This document shows, piece after piece, positions 54,232 through 64,000 of a stretch of DNA of 64,000 bases. Origin of the DNA: Marinomonas sp. MED121 (GTDB lineage Bacteria; Pseudomonadota; Gammaproteobacteria; Pseudomonadales; Marinomonadaceae); contig NZ_CH672430.1 in the NCBI RefSeq assembly GCF_000153025.1, positions 563,294 to 627,293 of the forward strand, in the 5' to 3' direction. How positions within the stretch are numbered: position 1 is the first letter of the stretch; each line of letters opens with the position of its first letter. The position numbers and the translations under genes were made by a program. The notes below the pieces were generated by a model. That model did not search any database. It saw only the letters and a program-made list of their open reading frames with translations, and had not been told where the DNA came from.

Positions 54232-55566
54232 ATGCAAGTTTCCGTAGAGACAACATCGACAATTGAACGCGTACTTACTATTAGTGTTCCTGCTGCTCGT
54301 ATCGAAGAAAAAGTAAGCGCAGAAGTTGCTAAAACTGCGAAAACTGTTCGTATCGATGGCTTCCGTAAAGGCAAGGTACCCGTTAGCGTTGTTAAAAAAC
54401 GATACGGCCAAGGTATTCGTCTAGAAGCGGTTGAGCAAATCATGCGTGATGCGTATGTTGAAGCTGTTCAAAAAGAAGAACTTCAACCAGCAGGTATGCC
54501 TTCAATCGAACCTAAAAAAATGGAAGAAGGTGCTGACCTAGAATTCGTTGCGAAAGTAGAAGTTTATCCTACAATCGAACTAAATGACTTAACTAAGGTA
54601 TCTGCAGAGCGTGTTCTTTCTGAAGTAACAGATGCTGATCTAGATACCATGCTAGAAACTTTGCGTAAGCAAAATGCTGATTGGAATGCTGTTGAGCGTG
54701 AAGCTGCTGATGGCGACCAAGTTGTAATCGATTTTGTTGGTTACCTAGGTGATGAAGCATTTGAAGGTGGTGCTGCAGAAGGTCATAAACTAGTACTTGG
54801 TTCTGGTACTATGATTCCTGGTTTTGAAGACGGTATCTTAGGTACTAAAGCAGGCGAAGAAAAAACAATTTCAGTTACCTTCCCTGAAGATTACCAAGCA
54901 GAAAACCTAAAAGGTCAAGAAGCTAGCTTTAAGATCACAGTGACTGAAGTTGCTGAGCAAGTTCTTCCTGAGCTAGATGATGCTTTCGTAGAGAAGTTTG
55001 GTTTAGCTGAAGGTACGTTAGATGCATTGCGCGCTGAAGTTCGTAAGAATATGGAGCGTGAACTGAATCAAGCTGTTAAAGGTAAATTGAAAACAGGTTT
55101 ATTTGACTCTCTAGTTGAACTTAACCCGATTGAAGTGCCTCAAACTGTTGTTGATCAAGAGATTGATGTATTGCGTAAGCAAGCTGCTCAACAATTTGGC
55201 GGTGAAGGTTTTGATGCTTCTCAACTTCCAGGTGAGTTATTCCAAGAAGAAGCTAGCAAACGCGCTAAACTTGGTCTACTAATTTCAGAAGTTGTTAAAG
55301 TTAATGACATTAAAGTAGAAGATGATCGCGTTCGTGCTTTCTTAGAAGATATGGCGCAAGCTTATCAAGAGCCACAACAAGTTATCGATTTCTACTTGAA
55401 GAACAAAGAGCAACTTTCTCAAGTTCAATCTGCTGTACTTGAAGAGCAAGTTGTTGATAAACTGCTAGAATCTGCTCAAGTTACTGAAGTTACTTTGGGT
55501 TATGAAGACGCTATTAAGCCAAACGCTCCTGCTACTGCTGAAGTAGAGGAAGGCGAAGAAGCATAA
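54232..55566 (+). CDS. tig: Trigger factor
   Basis: This 444-aa ribosome-associated chaperone has a ribosome-binding loop GFRKGKVP in the N-terminal domain, a central FKBP-type PPIase domain (DQVVIDFVGYLGDEAFEGG ... GTMIPGFEDGILGTKAGE) and a helical C-terminal substrate-binding arm. The start at 54232 follows AAGGGGAG and gives the family N-terminus MQVSVETTSTIERVL; the frame from 54169 is an extension with no ribosome-binding site. It heads the tig-clpP-clpX-lon-hupB-ppiD run. Confidence 0.98.
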   Translation: MQVSVETTSTIERVLTISVPAARIEEKVSAEVAKTAKTVRIDGFRKGKVPVSVVKKRYGQGIRLEAVEQIMRDAYVEAVQKEELQPAGMPSIEPKKMEEGADLEFVAKVEVYPTIELNDLTKVSAERVLSEVTDADLDTMLETLRKQNADWNAVEREAADGDQVVIDFVGYLGDEAFEGGAAEGHKLVLGSGTMIPGFEDGILGTKAGEEKTISVTFPEDYQAENLKGQEASFKITVTEVAEQVLPELDDAFVEKFGLAEGTLDALRAEVRKNMERELNQAVKGKLKTGLFDSLVELNPIEVPQTVVDQEIDVLRKQAAQQFGGEGFDASQLPGELFQEEASKRAKLGLLISEVVKVNDIKVEDDRVRAFLEDMAQAYQEPQQVIDFYLKNKEQLSQVQSAVLEEQVVDKLLESAQVTEVTLGYEDAIKPNAPATAEVEEGEEA

Positions 55567-55591
55567 GATAACTCTTATCTTTCTATTTAAG

Positions 55592-55624
55592 GCCGACATA
55601 GCTAATGCTATGTCGGCTTTTTTG
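55592..55624 (+). terminator. Intrinsic terminator between tig and clpP
   Basis: GCCGACATAGC and GCTATGTCGGC form a perfect 11-bp stem around TAAT, followed by TTTTTTG. clpP lies only 17 bp beyond, so read-through is likely to be partial. Confidence 0.9.
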
Positions 55625-55640
55625 TTTTAAGGAATGGAAT

Positions 55641-56273
55641 ATGAATTTGACGAATCCAACGACTGGTCCTGTTGCAATTACAAGTGCAGGCCTAGTGCCT
55701 ATGGTTATCGAGCAAACTGCTCGCGGTGAGCGCTCTTTTGATATTTATTCGCGCTTATTGAAAGAACGCGTTATATTTTTGGTAGGTCAGGTTGAAGACC
55801 ATATGGCTAATTTGGTGGTTGCTCAGCTATTATTTTTAGAGTCTGAGAACCCAGATAAAGACATTCACCTTTATATTAATTCCCCAGGTGGTTCGGTTAC
55901 TGCGGGTATGTCTATTTACGATACTATGCAGTTTATTAAGCCTGATGTGAGCACTATGTGTATTGGGCAAGCTGCAAGTATGGGCGCATTGCTATTAACA
56001 GCGGGTGCTGCTGGTAAGCGTTACTGTTTACCAAACTCACGTGTCATGATTCACCAGCCTTTGGGTGGGTATCAGGGGCAAGCTTCTGATATAGAAATAC
56101 ATACTCGTGAGATTTTAAGTATTAAACATAGGTTGAATGAAATTATTTCATTCCATACAGGTAAACCTATTGAAGAAGTTGCTGAAGATACAGATCGTGA
56201 TAACTTTATGGATCCTACTGCAGCCAAAGAATATGGTTTGATTGACGATATATTGTTAAAACGCGAAGTTTAA
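55641..56273 (+). CDS. clpP: ATP-dependent Clp protease proteolytic subunit
   Basis: This 210-aa ClpP has catalytic S113 ([11 protein letters not shown]), H138 ([10 protein letters not shown]) and an Asp near the C-terminus ([15 protein letters not shown]). It is the proteolytic ring for ClpX/ClpA. The start at 55641 has AAGGA upstream and matches the family, whereas the frame from 55605 lies inside the terminator. ClpX follows by 13 bp. Confidence 0.97.
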   Translation: MNLTNPTTGPVAITSAGLVPMVIEQTARGERSFDIYSRLLKERVIFLVGQVEDHMANLVVAQLLFLESENPDKDIHLYINSPGGSVTAGMSIYDTMQFIKPDVSTMCIGQAASMGALLLTAGAAGKRYCLPNSRVMIHQPLGGYQGQASDIEIHTREILSIKHRLNEIISFHTGKPIEEVAEDTDRDNFMDPTAAKEYGLIDDILLKREV

Positions 56274-56286
56274 TTGGTGAATTTTA

Positions 56287-57564
56287 ATGTCAGACGATAA
56301 GTTTAGTCGAGGTGAGCAATCTGATCGACTTTTATATTGCTCATTCTGTGGCAAAAGCCAGGATGAAGTTAAAAAGTTGATCGCTGGTCCTTCAGTATAT
56401 ATTTGTAATGAGTGTGTTGATCTTTGCAATAACATTATTACGCAAGAGTTATTGCAAACAGATGAAACAAGTGAAGAGAGCGATGAGCTTCCTGCTCCAG
56501 CTAAGCTTAAGTTTGCCCTTGATGAATATGTAATTGGTCAAGAAAAAGCAAAACGTGTATTGGCGGTTGCGGTTTATAATCACTATAAGCGATTGAAACA
56601 TCAGGGTAAAACTGATGGTGTTGAGCTAGGTAAGAGTAATATTCTGCTTATTGGACCAACTGGTAGTGGTAAAACATTATTGGCGCAGACATTAGCGCGT
56701 GTATTAGATGTGCCATTTACTATTGCTGATGCGACTACATTAACTGAAGCAGGTTATGTTGGTGAGGATGTTGAAAATATCATCCAGAAGCTTCTGCAAA
56801 AATGTGATTATGATGTCGATAAGGCTCAACGCGGTATCGTTTATATCGATGAGATTGATAAAATTTCACGTAAATCTGATAACCCATCAATTACACGTGA
56901 TGTGTCGGGTGAGGGCGTACAGCAAGCCTTGCTGAAGCTGATTGAGGGTACGGTTGCTTCTGTACCGCCTCAAGGTGGGCGTAAACACCCTCAGCAAGAG
57001 TTTTTACAAGTTGATACCTCAAATATCCTATTTATTTGTGGTGGCGCATTTGCTGGTCTTGATCGAGTCATTAGTGACAGGACTGAGAAGGGCAGTATTG
57101 GTTTCTCTGCGGTTGTGAAGAGCAAGGAAGAGGATAAGGTTTTCTCTGATACTGTTCATAATGTAGAAACTGAAGATCTGGTTAAATTTGGTTTGATTCC
57201 TGAGTTTGTAGGGCGTTTACCAGTAGTGGCGACTTTATCTGAGTTAGACGAAGAAGCTTTAATTACCATTTTGAGTGAACCTAAAAATGCACTTACTAAG
57301 CAGTATCAGCATTTATTTGAGTTAGAAGGTGTTGAGTTAGAGTTTACCACTGAGTCTCTTCAGGCTGCTGCAGAGCTTGCACTAGAGCGTAAGACAGGTG
57401 CGCGTGGTTTAAGAAGTATTCTTGAATCTGCTTTGTTAGATTGCATGTATGATTTACCTTCTCGTACTGATGTTGTGAAGGTGGTTATGGATGCCAATTC
57501 TATGAAGGGTGAAGCAGCACCTTTGATGTTATTAGAAAAAGGAGATGAGGCCGTTAATAACTGA
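56287..57564 (+). CDS. clpX: ATP-dependent Clp protease ATPase subunit ClpX
   Basis: This 425-aa protein has an N-terminal C4 zinc domain ([11 protein letters not shown] ... CNECVDLC), Walker A GPTGSGKT, Walker [10 protein letters not shown], pore loop GYVGEDVE and sensor 2 KTGARGLRS. The IGF-type loop that docks to ClpP is present in the [15 protein letters not shown] region. It unfolds substrates for ClpP. A terminator follows. Confidence 0.98.
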   Translation: MSDDKFSRGEQSDRLLYCSFCGKSQDEVKKLIAGPSVYICNECVDLCNNIITQELLQTDETSEESDELPAPAKLKFALDEYVIGQEKAKRVLAVAVYNHYKRLKHQGKTDGVELGKSNILLIGPTGSGKTLLAQTLARVLDVPFTIADATTLTEAGYVGEDVENIIQKLLQKCDYDVDKAQRGIVYIDEIDKISRKSDNPSITRDVSGEGVQQALLKLIEGTVASVPPQGGRKHPQQEFLQVDTSNILFICGGAFAGLDRVISDRTEKGSIGFSAVVKSKEEDKVFSDTVHNVETEDLVKFGLIPEFVGRLPVVATLSELDEEALITILSEPKNALTKQYQHLFELEGVELEFTTESLQAAAELALERKTGARGLRSILESALLDCMYDLPSRTDVVKVVMDANSMKGEAAPLMLLEKGDEAVNN

Positions 57565-57610
57565 TATTCAAAATATCGTGTTAATCTAGCTTTAAATCTT
57601 TGTTTTCTCT

Positions 57611-57643
57611 AAAAAGCCACACCTTATCGGTGTGGCTTTTTTT
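57611..57643 (+). terminator. Intrinsic terminator after clpX
   Basis: AAAAAGCCACACC and GGTGTGGCTTTTT form a stem around TTATC, with a T tail on the plus strand. Confidence 0.92.
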
Positions 57644-57836
57644 GTGCTGACCCATAGGCTTGGGCGCTTTACAAGTTGAAGAATGTCAGTCAATCTTAAG
57701 GTGTTAACTACAATTAATTGATGCATTTTACATTTGTCACACTCAAGAGCTTGTTTTTTCACATCCTGCCCTTATGTCTTCTTGATACCTTGATATAAGC
57801 GCCTTTATTTTTTATGCGCACTAATTGGAATTTATT

Positions 57837-60227
57837 ATGTCTGAAATTTTAACTCTACCTATGTTGCCATTGCGTGATGTGGTTGTTTATCCGCATATGG
57901 TGCTGCCTTTGTTTGTTGGGCGTGCTAAGTCTATTGCTGCGTTAGAGAAAGCAATGGAAAACGATAAGCATGTTTTTCTGGTTGCTCAGCAAGATGCTTC
58001 AAAAGATAACCCTGAAAAAGAAGACCTTTATGCGATAGGCACCACGGCCAAAGTGATGCAGTTGTTGCGCCTTCCTGACGGCACGGTAAAAGTTTTAGTA
58101 GAAGGTGGTGTAAGAGCAACCCTTTCTAGTCTGGAAGATGAAGGGGAGTTTGTTAAAGCGAACGTTGAACCTTTAGAAGAAGCGCTTGAAGAAGAGGGTA
58201 CCGATTATGGCCCAATGAGAGCAGCACTTCTAAAGCAGCTTGATGAGTATGTGTCTGGCAGTAAAAAGATCCCTAGCGAAGTTGTCACTTCGGTGAAGGC
58301 GATTGAAGAGCTTGGTTCCTTGATTGATAGTATTGCTGGACACATGAGCCTTAAGCTTGAGGACAAGCAGCAGCTATTAGAAGCCTCTTCTTTAATTGAT
58401 CGTGGAGAATACTTAATTGCTTTAATGGATGGTGAGCTTGATATCGCACATCTAGAAAAAAGTATTCGCAGTCGCGTTAAAAAGCAGATGGAAAAAAGCC
58501 AGCGCGAATATTATTTGAATGAGCAGATGAAAGCGATTCAAAAAGAGCTGGGTGATATGGATGAGGGCAGTAACGAATTAGATATACTGCAAGAAAAGAT
58601 TAAAGACTCAGGTATGAGTAAAGAAGCGGCAGAAAAAGCAGATGCAGAACTTAAAAAGCTCCGCATGATGTCGCCTATGTCGGCAGAGGCGACAGTTGTT
58701 AGGGGTTATATTGATTGGCTTCTGTCTCTACCTTGGAAGCAAAGAAGTAAGGTTAGAAATGATCTTACGTATGCTGAGAAGGTATTAAACCAAGACCATT
58801 ATGGCCTTGAAGACGTTAAAGAACGTATTTTAGAGTTTCTAGCTGTGCAGCAAAGGGTTAAGAAAGTTAAAGGCCCTGTGCTTTGTTTAGTTGGGCCGCC
58901 AGGGGTGGGTAAAACCTCTTTGGGGCAATCGATTGCGAAGGCGGTTAACCGTAAGTATGTGCGTATGTCATTAGGTGGCGTGCGTGATGAAGCTGAAATA
59001 CGTGGTCATCGACGAACTTACATTGGTTCAATGCCGGGTAAGCTTTTACAAAAATTAGCCAAAGTGAAAGTGAAAAACCCTCTGTTTTTGTTAGATGAAA
59101 TCGACAAAATGGGGATGGATCAGCGTGGTGATCCTGCGTCAGCTTTATTGGAAGTGCTTGATCCAGAGCAAAATCACACCTTCAATGATCACTATTTAGA
59201 AGTTGACTATGACTTGTCTGATGTCATGTTTATTTGTACTTCAAATAGCATGAATATTCCTGGCCCTCTATTGGATCGTATGGAAGTTATTCGTATTCCT
59301 GGTTATACAGAAGACGAAAAATTAAACATTGCCCTAAGATATTTACTACCAAAACAAATTAAATTGTCAGGTTTAAAAAATCACGAAATTGAGGTAACAG
59401 ATGAGGCTTTAATGGACCTTATTCGTTACTACACCAAGGAAGCGGGTGTGCGTGGCTTAGAGCGAGAATTGAGCAAAGTTTGTCGTAGAGTAGTGAAAAA
59501 ACAAGCTTTGAACAAAAATAAAAATGCTATTTCTGTGACTAAAGACAACTTAGAAGAGTTTTCTGGTGTTAAGCGTTTTAGTTACGGAAAAGCAGAAGAT
59601 AAGAACCAAATTGGACAGGTAACAGGCCTTGCTTGGACCTCTGTAGGCGGTGAGTTACTTACCATTGAGGCCGCTGGCATGGCGGGTAAAGGTCGTCATG
59701 TAAAAACCGGTTCTTTGGGTGATGTGATGCAAGAATCCATTCAAGCTGCTTTGACCGTTGTTCGAAGCCGAGCATTAGGTTTGGGGATTGCAGAAGACTT
59801 TCATGAAAAGATTGATTTACACGTTCACGTGCCTGAAGGCGCTACTCCTAAAGATGGCCCAAGCGCAGGTATAGCAATGTGTACAGCCATTGTGTCTGTG
59901 CTGGCTAAGGTGCCTGTTAAGGCCTCTGTGGCGATGACAGGAGAGATTACTTTACGTGGTGAGGTGTTACCCATAGGTGGCCTAAAAGAGAAGCTTCTGG
60001 CGGCTCACAGAGGGGGTATTAAAACTGTCATAATTCCGCATGAAAATACACGTGATTTAAAAGAAATACCTGATAATATTAAAGCGGATATTGAAATCGT
60101 ACCGGTGAAGTGGATTGATGAAGTGCTAGATGTGGCTTTAGAGTATATTCCTTCACCAAAAACAGCAAAAAGTGCATCATCAGCTGAAAAAACTGTTGAT
60201 GAACAAGAAGCTGTAAGTCATCATTAG
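57837..60227 (+). CDS. lon: ATP-dependent protease Lon
   Basis: This 796-aa Lon has the N-domain ([23 protein letters not shown]), AAA+ module ([23 protein letters not shown]) and C-terminal protease with the catalytic Ser in [10 protein letters not shown] and Lys in [10 protein letters not shown]. It degrades misfolded and regulatory proteins. I chose the ATG at 57837 ([10 protein letters not shown], the family start) over the TTG at 57825. It has its own promoter region after the clpX terminator and is followed by hupB. Confidence 0.98.
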   Translation: MSEILTLPMLPLRDVVVYPHMVLPLFVGRAKSIAALEKAMENDKHVFLVAQQDASKDNPEKEDLYAIGTTAKVMQLLRLPDGTVKVLVEGGVRATLSSLEDEGEFVKANVEPLEEALEEEGTDYGPMRAALLKQLDEYVSGSKKIPSEVVTSVKAIEELGSLIDSIAGHMSLKLEDKQQLLEASSLIDRGEYLIALMDGELDIAHLEKSIRSRVKKQMEKSQREYYLNEQMKAIQKELGDMDEGSNELDILQEKIKDSGMSKEAAEKADAELKKLRMMSPMSAEATVVRGYIDWLLSLPWKQRSKVRNDLTYAEKVLNQDHYGLEDVKERILEFLAVQQRVKKVKGPVLCLVGPPGVGKTSLGQSIAKAVNRKYVRMSLGGVRDEAEIRGHRRTYIGSMPGKLLQKLAKVKVKNPLFLLDEIDKMGMDQRGDPASALLEVLDPEQNHTFNDHYLEVDYDLSDVMFICTSNSMNIPGPLLDRMEVIRIPGYTEDEKLNIALRYLLPKQIKLSGLKNHEIEVTDEALMDLIRYYTKEAGVRGLERELSKVCRRVVKKQALNKNKNAISVTKDNLEEFSGVKRFSYGKAEDKNQIGQVTGLAWTSVGGELLTIEAAGMAGKGRHVKTGSLGDVMQESIQAALTVVRSRALGLGIAEDFHEKIDLHVHVPEGATPKDGPSAGIAMCTAIVSVLAKVPVKASVAMTGEITLRGEVLPIGGLKEKLLAAHRGGIKTVIIPHENTRDLKEIPDNIKADIEIVPVKWIDEVLDVALEYIPSPKTAKSASSAEKTVDEQEAVSHH

Positions 60228-60341
60228 GTCAAACTCTATATTGACATGGGGTGGGTTGGGCTTGTATAAATGCTCAACCTTACAGCATTAGTATGCTGAT
60301 AATAATACTAAGGAACCACGAGAATACTGAAGGGGTACAAC

Positions 60342-60614
60342 GTGAATAAATCTGAACTTATTGATGCGATTGCAGCATCTGCTGATCTTTCTAAAGCGGC
60401 TGCAGGTAATGCTCTAGACGCAACACTTGAAGCAATCACTGGCGCATTGGCTAAAGGCGATCAAGTAACTCTTGTTGGCTTTGGTACATTTGCAGTTAAA
60501 GATCGTGCTGCACGTACTGGTCGTAATCCACAAACTGGCGAAGAAATTGCTATTAAAGCGGCTAAAGTTCCTGGTTTTAAAGCGGGTAAAGGCCTTAAAG
60601 ACTCAGTGAACTAG
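60342..60614 (+). CDS. hupB: DNA-binding protein HU-beta
   Basis: This 90-aa HU protein has the DNA-arm motif [10 protein letters not shown] and the start [34 protein letters not shown] bends DNA and organises the nucleoid. The start is GTG at 60342 with AAGGGG 6 nt upstream. Lon is 114 bp upstream, tRNA-Asp begins 10 bp after its stop, and ppiD follows; this order is conserved in related gammaproteobacteria. Confidence 0.97.
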   Translation: MNKSELIDAIAASADLSKAAAGNALDATLEAITGALAKGDQVTLVGFGTFAVKDRAARTGRNPQTGEEIAIKAAKVPGFKAGKGLKDSVN

Positions 60615-60624
60615 TTGAGTTTTA

Positions 60625-60701
60625 GGAGCAGTAGTTCAGTTGGTTAGAATACCTGCCTGTCACGCAGGGGGTCGCGAGTTCGAGTCTCGTCTGTTCCGCC
60701 A
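60625..60701 (+). tRNA. tRNA-Asp (GTC anticodon)
   Basis: The 77-nt cloverleaf has acceptor arms GGAGCAG/CTGTTCC (one G-T pair), anticodon stem CCTGC/GCAGG with loop CTGTCAC giving GTC, T arm with GTTCGAGTC, discriminator G and encoded CCA. It lies 10 bp after hupB with no separate promoter visible between, so it is probably processed from the hupB transcript. Confidence 0.97.
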
Positions 60702-60707
60702 TTAAAC

Positions 60708-60745
60708 GAAAGGGTGTGCTCCTTCCAAGGGGTGCACCCTTTTTT
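60708..60745 (+). terminator. Intrinsic terminator after tRNA-Asp
   Basis: An imperfect stem (AAAGGGTG...CACCCTTTT with internal mismatches and a 13-nt loop) followed by a T run closes the hupB-tRNA transcript before ppiD. Confidence 0.7.
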
Positions 60746-60774
60746 ATATCAATATTATTTAACATGGAGGCAAC

Positions 60775-62610
60775 ATGCTCCAAGATATAAGAGATAAGTC
60801 ACAAGGGATTGTCGTTAAGATAATCATAGGTTTTATCGTAGTGACTTTCGCTCTATTTGGAGTGGATGCGCTTGTAACCGGCTTTACGACATCAGATACG
60901 GTCGCTGAAGTGGACGGTGTAGAGATAACGCGTACTGAATTGTTACAGTCTGCAGAAATTCAAAGACGTCAATTAATTTCCATGATGGGTGGTCAAATTG
61001 ATCCTGCATTATTGGAAGATACTTTACTTCAACGTCGTGCTTTGGATGAATTAATTCAAAGAGCTGTTTTGACAAACAATGCTAATGATTTAAATCTAGC
61101 TGTGTCAGATGCTCAAGTTGATCAATACTTAATACAAGCCGAGCAGTTTCAAACTGACGGTCAATTTGATCAAACTAAATATTTAAACTTTATTCGTACC
61201 TTGGGTTATACACCTTTAGCTTTCAAGCAAAGAATCAAGCAAGACATTTTATTGCAACAAGGACGAATTGCCTTGTCTAGCTCTGAGTTCGTTCTATCGA
61301 ATCAAGTTGACCAAGTATTAAAACTACAAAATCAGCAGCGTAGCTATGACTACATTCGTTACTCTTTAGCGGATGAAGTGGCTTTGACTCAGGTTTCTGA
61401 TACTGAAATACAAGCTTATTTTGATGAAAACACACAATCTTTCCAGAACCCAGAACAGGTTAAGCTTGATTATGTGATTATTTCTTCAGTTGATTTCCAC
61501 GATAAGGTCAATGTTTCCAGTGCTGAATTAGAGCAAGCTTATCAGGCGGCAACGTCAACAGCGCCAAAAGAAGAGCGTCGCGCTTCTCACATTTTAATCG
61601 AAGCAAATGATCAGCGCAGCGATGAAGAAGCCCGTGCTTTAGCACAAGACATTAAATCTAAAATAGACTCAGGTACCAAGTTTGAAGCTTTAGCTAAGCA
61701 GTATTCTGATGACTTAGGTTCTAAAGCTGCCGGTGGTGATCTAGGTTATGTGAGCTCAGGTATGATGGTGCCTGAATTTGAAAATGTATTGTTTAGCATG
61801 GTAGTTGATCAAGTATCGGGTGTTGTTGAAACTGAGTTTGGTTATCACCTTATTGAGCTTAGAGAGATTACTAATGTCGATACGCCAAGCTTGGCAGAAA
61901 TGGAGCCAGAGTTAACACAAGAAATTCTTGATCGTAAAGCGCAAGATGCTTTGTTAAGCGCGCAAGAAGATATTACTGATTTGGCTTATGCAAGTGATGA
62001 CCTTAATGCTCTGGCAACAGAGTATAATGTGAATATTATGCATTCAGATTGGTTTGGTCGCCAAGGTGGCCAAGAGCTTATTTCTTCCAATGCGCAAGCA
62101 ATTGCTGCCGCTTTTAGTCCTGAATTACTAGAAGATAGTTTGAATAGTGGTTTGCTTGAACTAAATGAAGAGCAGGTCGCAATTGTTCGAATTAATGAGC
62201 ATAAACCTCAGTCAAATATGAGCTTAGAAGAAGCCAGCGCGGATGTGCAAGAGATTTTGCTTAAACGTAAGGCTACAGCGAGCTTGAAGCAAAAAGCAGC
62301 TCAAATGCAAGCTGATGTAAATAATAGTGCTTGGACGCGTGTTGAGCTTGCTAGTCGTGGCCGTGATGACATAAGTGAAATCGTTTTCAAAATGGCAAGA
62401 CCGCAAGGTGATGTGGCAACGTCTAAGGTACAAAGCTTAAACGATGGTGACCTGGTGCTTGTGAACTTGCTAGAGGTTAAAGATGGTGAAGTAGGTGAGG
62501 ATGATGCTCAAAGAGATTACATTGAGCGTTACCTAAACCAAAGTGGCGTTTCGCTTGCTGTCGCTGCTCATCAAAAAGCATTAGAAAATGCTGCTTTAGT
62601 AGAAAGGTAA
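60775..62610 (+). CDS. ppiD: PpiD, membrane-anchored periplasmic chaperone
   Basis: This 611-aa protein has an N-terminal transmembrane anchor (GIVVKIIIGFIVVTFALFGVDAL), a SurA-N-like chaperone region and one parvulin domain (about residues 265-360, ERRASHILIEANDQRSDEEARALAQ ... GGDLGYVSSGMMVPEFE). A long helical tail follows. PpiD aids proteins leaving the Sec translocon. Length fits the family (623 in E. coli). GGAGG precedes the ATG by 4 nt. A terminator follows at 62664-62692. Confidence 0.96.
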   Translation: MLQDIRDKSQGIVVKIIIGFIVVTFALFGVDALVTGFTTSDTVAEVDGVEITRTELLQSAEIQRRQLISMMGGQIDPALLEDTLLQRRALDELIQRAVLTNNANDLNLAVSDAQVDQYLIQAEQFQTDGQFDQTKYLNFIRTLGYTPLAFKQRIKQDILLQQGRIALSSSEFVLSNQVDQVLKLQNQQRSYDYIRYSLADEVALTQVSDTEIQAYFDENTQSFQNPEQVKLDYVIISSVDFHDKVNVSSAELEQAYQAATSTAPKEERRASHILIEANDQRSDEEARALAQDIKSKIDSGTKFEALAKQYSDDLGSKAAGGDLGYVSSGMMVPEFENVLFSMVVDQVSGVVETEFGYHLIELREITNVDTPSLAEMEPELTQEILDRKAQDALLSAQEDITDLAYASDDLNALATEYNVNIMHSDWFGRQGGQELISSNAQAIAAAFSPELLEDSLNSGLLELNEEQVAIVRINEHKPQSNMSLEEASADVQEILLKRKATASLKQKAAQMQADVNNSAWTRVELASRGRDDISEIVFKMARPQGDVATSKVQSLNDGDLVLVNLLEVKDGEVGEDDAQRDYIERYLNQSGVSLAVAAHQKALENAALVER

Positions 62611-62663
62611 CCTCCGTCTCATCATATTCTTATGAGAGTTAATTGAAGTTATTCTTTTGATAT

Positions 62664-62692
62664 AAAAAAACCCATCTTTTGATGGGTTTTTT
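62664..62692. terminator. Intrinsic terminator between ppiD and the peroxidase gene
   Basis: AAAAAAACCCATC and GATGGGTTTTTT form a stem around TTTT. It serves ppiD on the plus strand and the peroxidase gene on the minus strand. Confidence 0.9.
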
Positions 62693-62720
62693 ATGGTCTT
62701 TTTGACGCTTTTTATACCTG

Positions 62721-63629
62721 TTAATTGTTCTCAAACCAGTGGCTACTAGGTGCAAAAAAAGCTTGCCCAGTGACTGCTTTAGTATAATTCATCAACTTGT
62801 CTGTATGGCCTGAGCCATCGCCAACCATCATGTTTTCTAACATCTTGTTAAAGTTGATAGGAGTGTGACAATAACTTGCAAATAAAAGCCCTGCCTGAGT
62901 TAAGTCAGCATAGGGCATGCTATGGCGAAGTATCTCTAAACCTTGGTCTGATTCATCTTTGGCCGAAGCACGTTTGGTATGGGCTGTCAGAGGCTTGTCT
63001 TGGCTTTTATATTCGATGTTCTCTTCTTTGGTTCTCCCCATAATATCTTCTTGCTCTTTTAGCGCTAATCTTTTCCAGTGATCAAGGTTATGAACGAAGC
63101 GCTGCAAGTGAATGTATGAGCCGTTTGCGAAGTCTGGGTCGTCTTCTTTTTTAACAAGAGCAACATTGGCTCGGTGGCTCCCTTCTGGGTTTTCTGTGCC
63201 ATCGACAAAGCCTGTTAGGTCTCGACTATCAAGGTATCTAAAGCAAGAAGTATCTTCTACTAAGGCAACTAAACCTGAGAGTATTGTCATCAGTTTTTGT
63301 GCTAATTGATACGTCATATCTCGACGGTTTGAGCGAATGTGTAGCATCAGGTCAGCAGGCGTTGCTGGGGAATCGGGAAGATTTGGAAAAGAAATGAGCT
63401 CTTTGGGGCGAGCATTAGGGCTCAGTGTATCCCAAAACTCACTGCCAATAGCGATAACACCATGGGGATGGCTTGCTGGGCTACTTTGTTGAAACTCAGA
63501 GATTAAGGTGTGAGCTTGTTTTAAAGCGGCTTTAAGCTCGGTTTCCTTGTTTGGTAAGACGTTTAAAGTGATAAACAGGGCGTCAGAGTTTGCTGCTGCT
63601 GTGATACCTGATTGAAAAATAGTCGACAA
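62721..63629 (-). CDS. DyP-type heme peroxidase (YfeX-like)
   Basis: This 302-aa DyP-family protein has the GXXDG motif at residues 140-144 (GFVDGTENPEG), the distal Asp and Arg region, and the probable proximal heme ligand H217 (TAHTKRA), like H215 of E. coli YfeX. There is no Tat signal, so it is cytoplasmic. It uses H2O2 to oxidise dye-like or porphyrin compounds; iron removal from heme has been proposed for YfeX but is disputed. It lies beside the probable batD gene on the same strand. Confidence 0.93.
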   Translation of the reverse strand: MSTIFQSGITAAANSDALFITLNVLPNKETELKAALKQAHTLISEFQQSSPASHPHGVIAIGSEFWDTLSPNARPKELISFPNLPDSPATPADLMLHIRSNRRDMTYQLAQKLMTILSGLVALVEDTSCFRYLDSRDLTGFVDGTENPEGSHRANVALVKKEDDPDFANGSYIHLQRFVHNLDHWKRLALKEQEDIMGRTKEENIEYKSQDKPLTAHTKRASAKDESDQGLEILRHSMPYADLTQAGLLFASYCHTPINFNKMLENMMVGDGSGHTDKLMNYTKAVTGQAFFAPSSHWFENN

Positions 63630-63673
63630 GTTAAACTCCTAGGTTGCACTTGCATTAGCGTGCACAAATTCAG

Positions 63674-64000
63674 TTAAAAATTAGGGTATAAAGTCTTCAG
63701 CTGACTGGATTGGCTGGGTTTTACTTCTCCGCTGTAAAATTCTTCAAGGGCATCTGCAAGATCAGATCCATCCCAGTCAGTCGCGGCAGTATCTGAATAC
63801 ATGATAAGCTCGGCTTCCATCAAAAGTTGGCTTAAAGTTGAAGACTCACTGAGCCTTTTTATATCATCAAGGCCATTGATTTTATCTTCTCCCCATCTGT
63901 GTCTTGCCCACTCTAAGCTTCTGCCTCGTAAGGTTTTAAGGTCATTATTTTGACACGCTCGTATTAGTTCTTGATAAGCGCTTTTCTCATCTTGAGTGTT
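63674..64000 (-). CDS. batD: Probable BatD C-terminal fragment, cut by window edge
   Basis: The minus-strand frame is open from the right edge to a TAA at 63674-63676, giving 108 residues. Content such as YQELIRACQNNDLKTLRGRSLEWARHRWG and DWDGSDLADALEEFY resembles the C-terminal cytoplasmic helical domain of BatD-type oxygen tolerance proteins, with its W-rich WARxxWG and WxGxxL signatures. The N-terminal part (beta domains and transmembrane helix) is outside. This is a resemblance call; other helical-repeat proteins are possible. A 44-bp gap separates it from the peroxidase gene. Confidence 0.5.
   Translation of the reverse strand, partial: NTQDEKSAYQELIRACQNNDLKTLRGRSLEWARHRWGEDKINGLDDIKRLSESSTLSQLLMEAELIMYSDTAATDWDGSDLADALEEFYSGEVKPSQSSQLKTLYPNF

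Noticed and set aside
57700..57836. Heat-shock (sigma-32) promoter before lon
   Set aside because: CTTGATACC-like strings occur, but I could not find a -10 CCCATNT at suitable spacing.
1..64000. CRISPR, integrase, transposase, phage or toxin-antitoxin genes
   Set aside because: I looked for repeat arrays, DDE or tyrosine recombinase motifs and small paired toxins; none were convincing.

Overview
This 64 kb window is an ordinary stretch of chromosome from a marine gammaproteobacterium. The organism assignment is inference: a complete Na+-translocating NADH:quinone reductase (nqrABCDEF), the Na+-motor protein MotY, the Na+/H+ antiporter NhaB, tig-clpP-clpX-lon-hupB-ppiD and rnt-motY synteny, moderately low G+C and the protein sequences all suggest Oceanospirillales, most likely Marinomonas or a close relative. 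I see no phage, transposase, integron or CRISPR array. There are two tRNA genes (Arg-TCT and Asp-GTC) and no rRNA. Both window edges cut genes: yaaA on the left and a probable batD on the right.

Region 1 (1-12 kb) is metabolic and accessory. It holds partial yaaA, a small unknown protein, and a BASS-family transporter next to a CodA-type cytosine deaminase. A self-contained sugar-acid locus follows: a GH94 phosphorylase with the marks of cellobionic acid phosphorylase and a LacI regulator on one strand, then a CUT1 ABC importer (binding protein, two permeases, ATPase) and a gluconokinase on the other. Together they suggest import of cellobionate (or a related aldobionate), phosphorolysis to glucose-1-phosphate plus gluconate, and phosphorylation of gluconate.

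Region 2 (12-26 kb) holds the phage-shock genes: pspF, divergent from pspABC, with a sigma-54 promoter and two candidate enhancer palindromes, plus a zinc-ribbon membrane protein. Next come a eukaryotic-type HisA gene standing alone, arfB, and a polar amino acid ABC importer divergent from an arginine-deiminase-superfamily hydrolase and a TetR regulator, with tandem operator-like palindromes between them. A YdcH / DksA-like / YdcH triplet, a DUF454 protein, rnt, motY and a TonB-like anchored protein follow.

Region 3 (26-43 kb) is largely housekeeping: lptM-lysA-dapF-DUF484-yigB (with no xerC), trxA, an OapA/MepM-like M23 peptidase, tyrS, nhaB and sohB. It also has an orphan pair of PhnD-like binding protein and histidine kinase, and then csiV and mfd.

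Region 4 (43-64 kb) contains the nqrABCDEF-apbE-nqrM-sthA block for Na+ bioenergetics and NAD(P) redox balance, hpt, a YihY-type membrane protein, tRNA-Arg, the proteostasis run tig-clpP-clpX-lon-hupB-tRNA-Asp-ppiD, a DyP peroxidase and the end of the probable batD. The most interesting points are the cellobionate locus, the amidinohydrolase/ABC/TetR locus with its tandem operators, the PhnD-kinase pair lacking both transporter and response regulator, the eukaryotic-type HisA, and the zinc-ribbon membrane protein beside psp.
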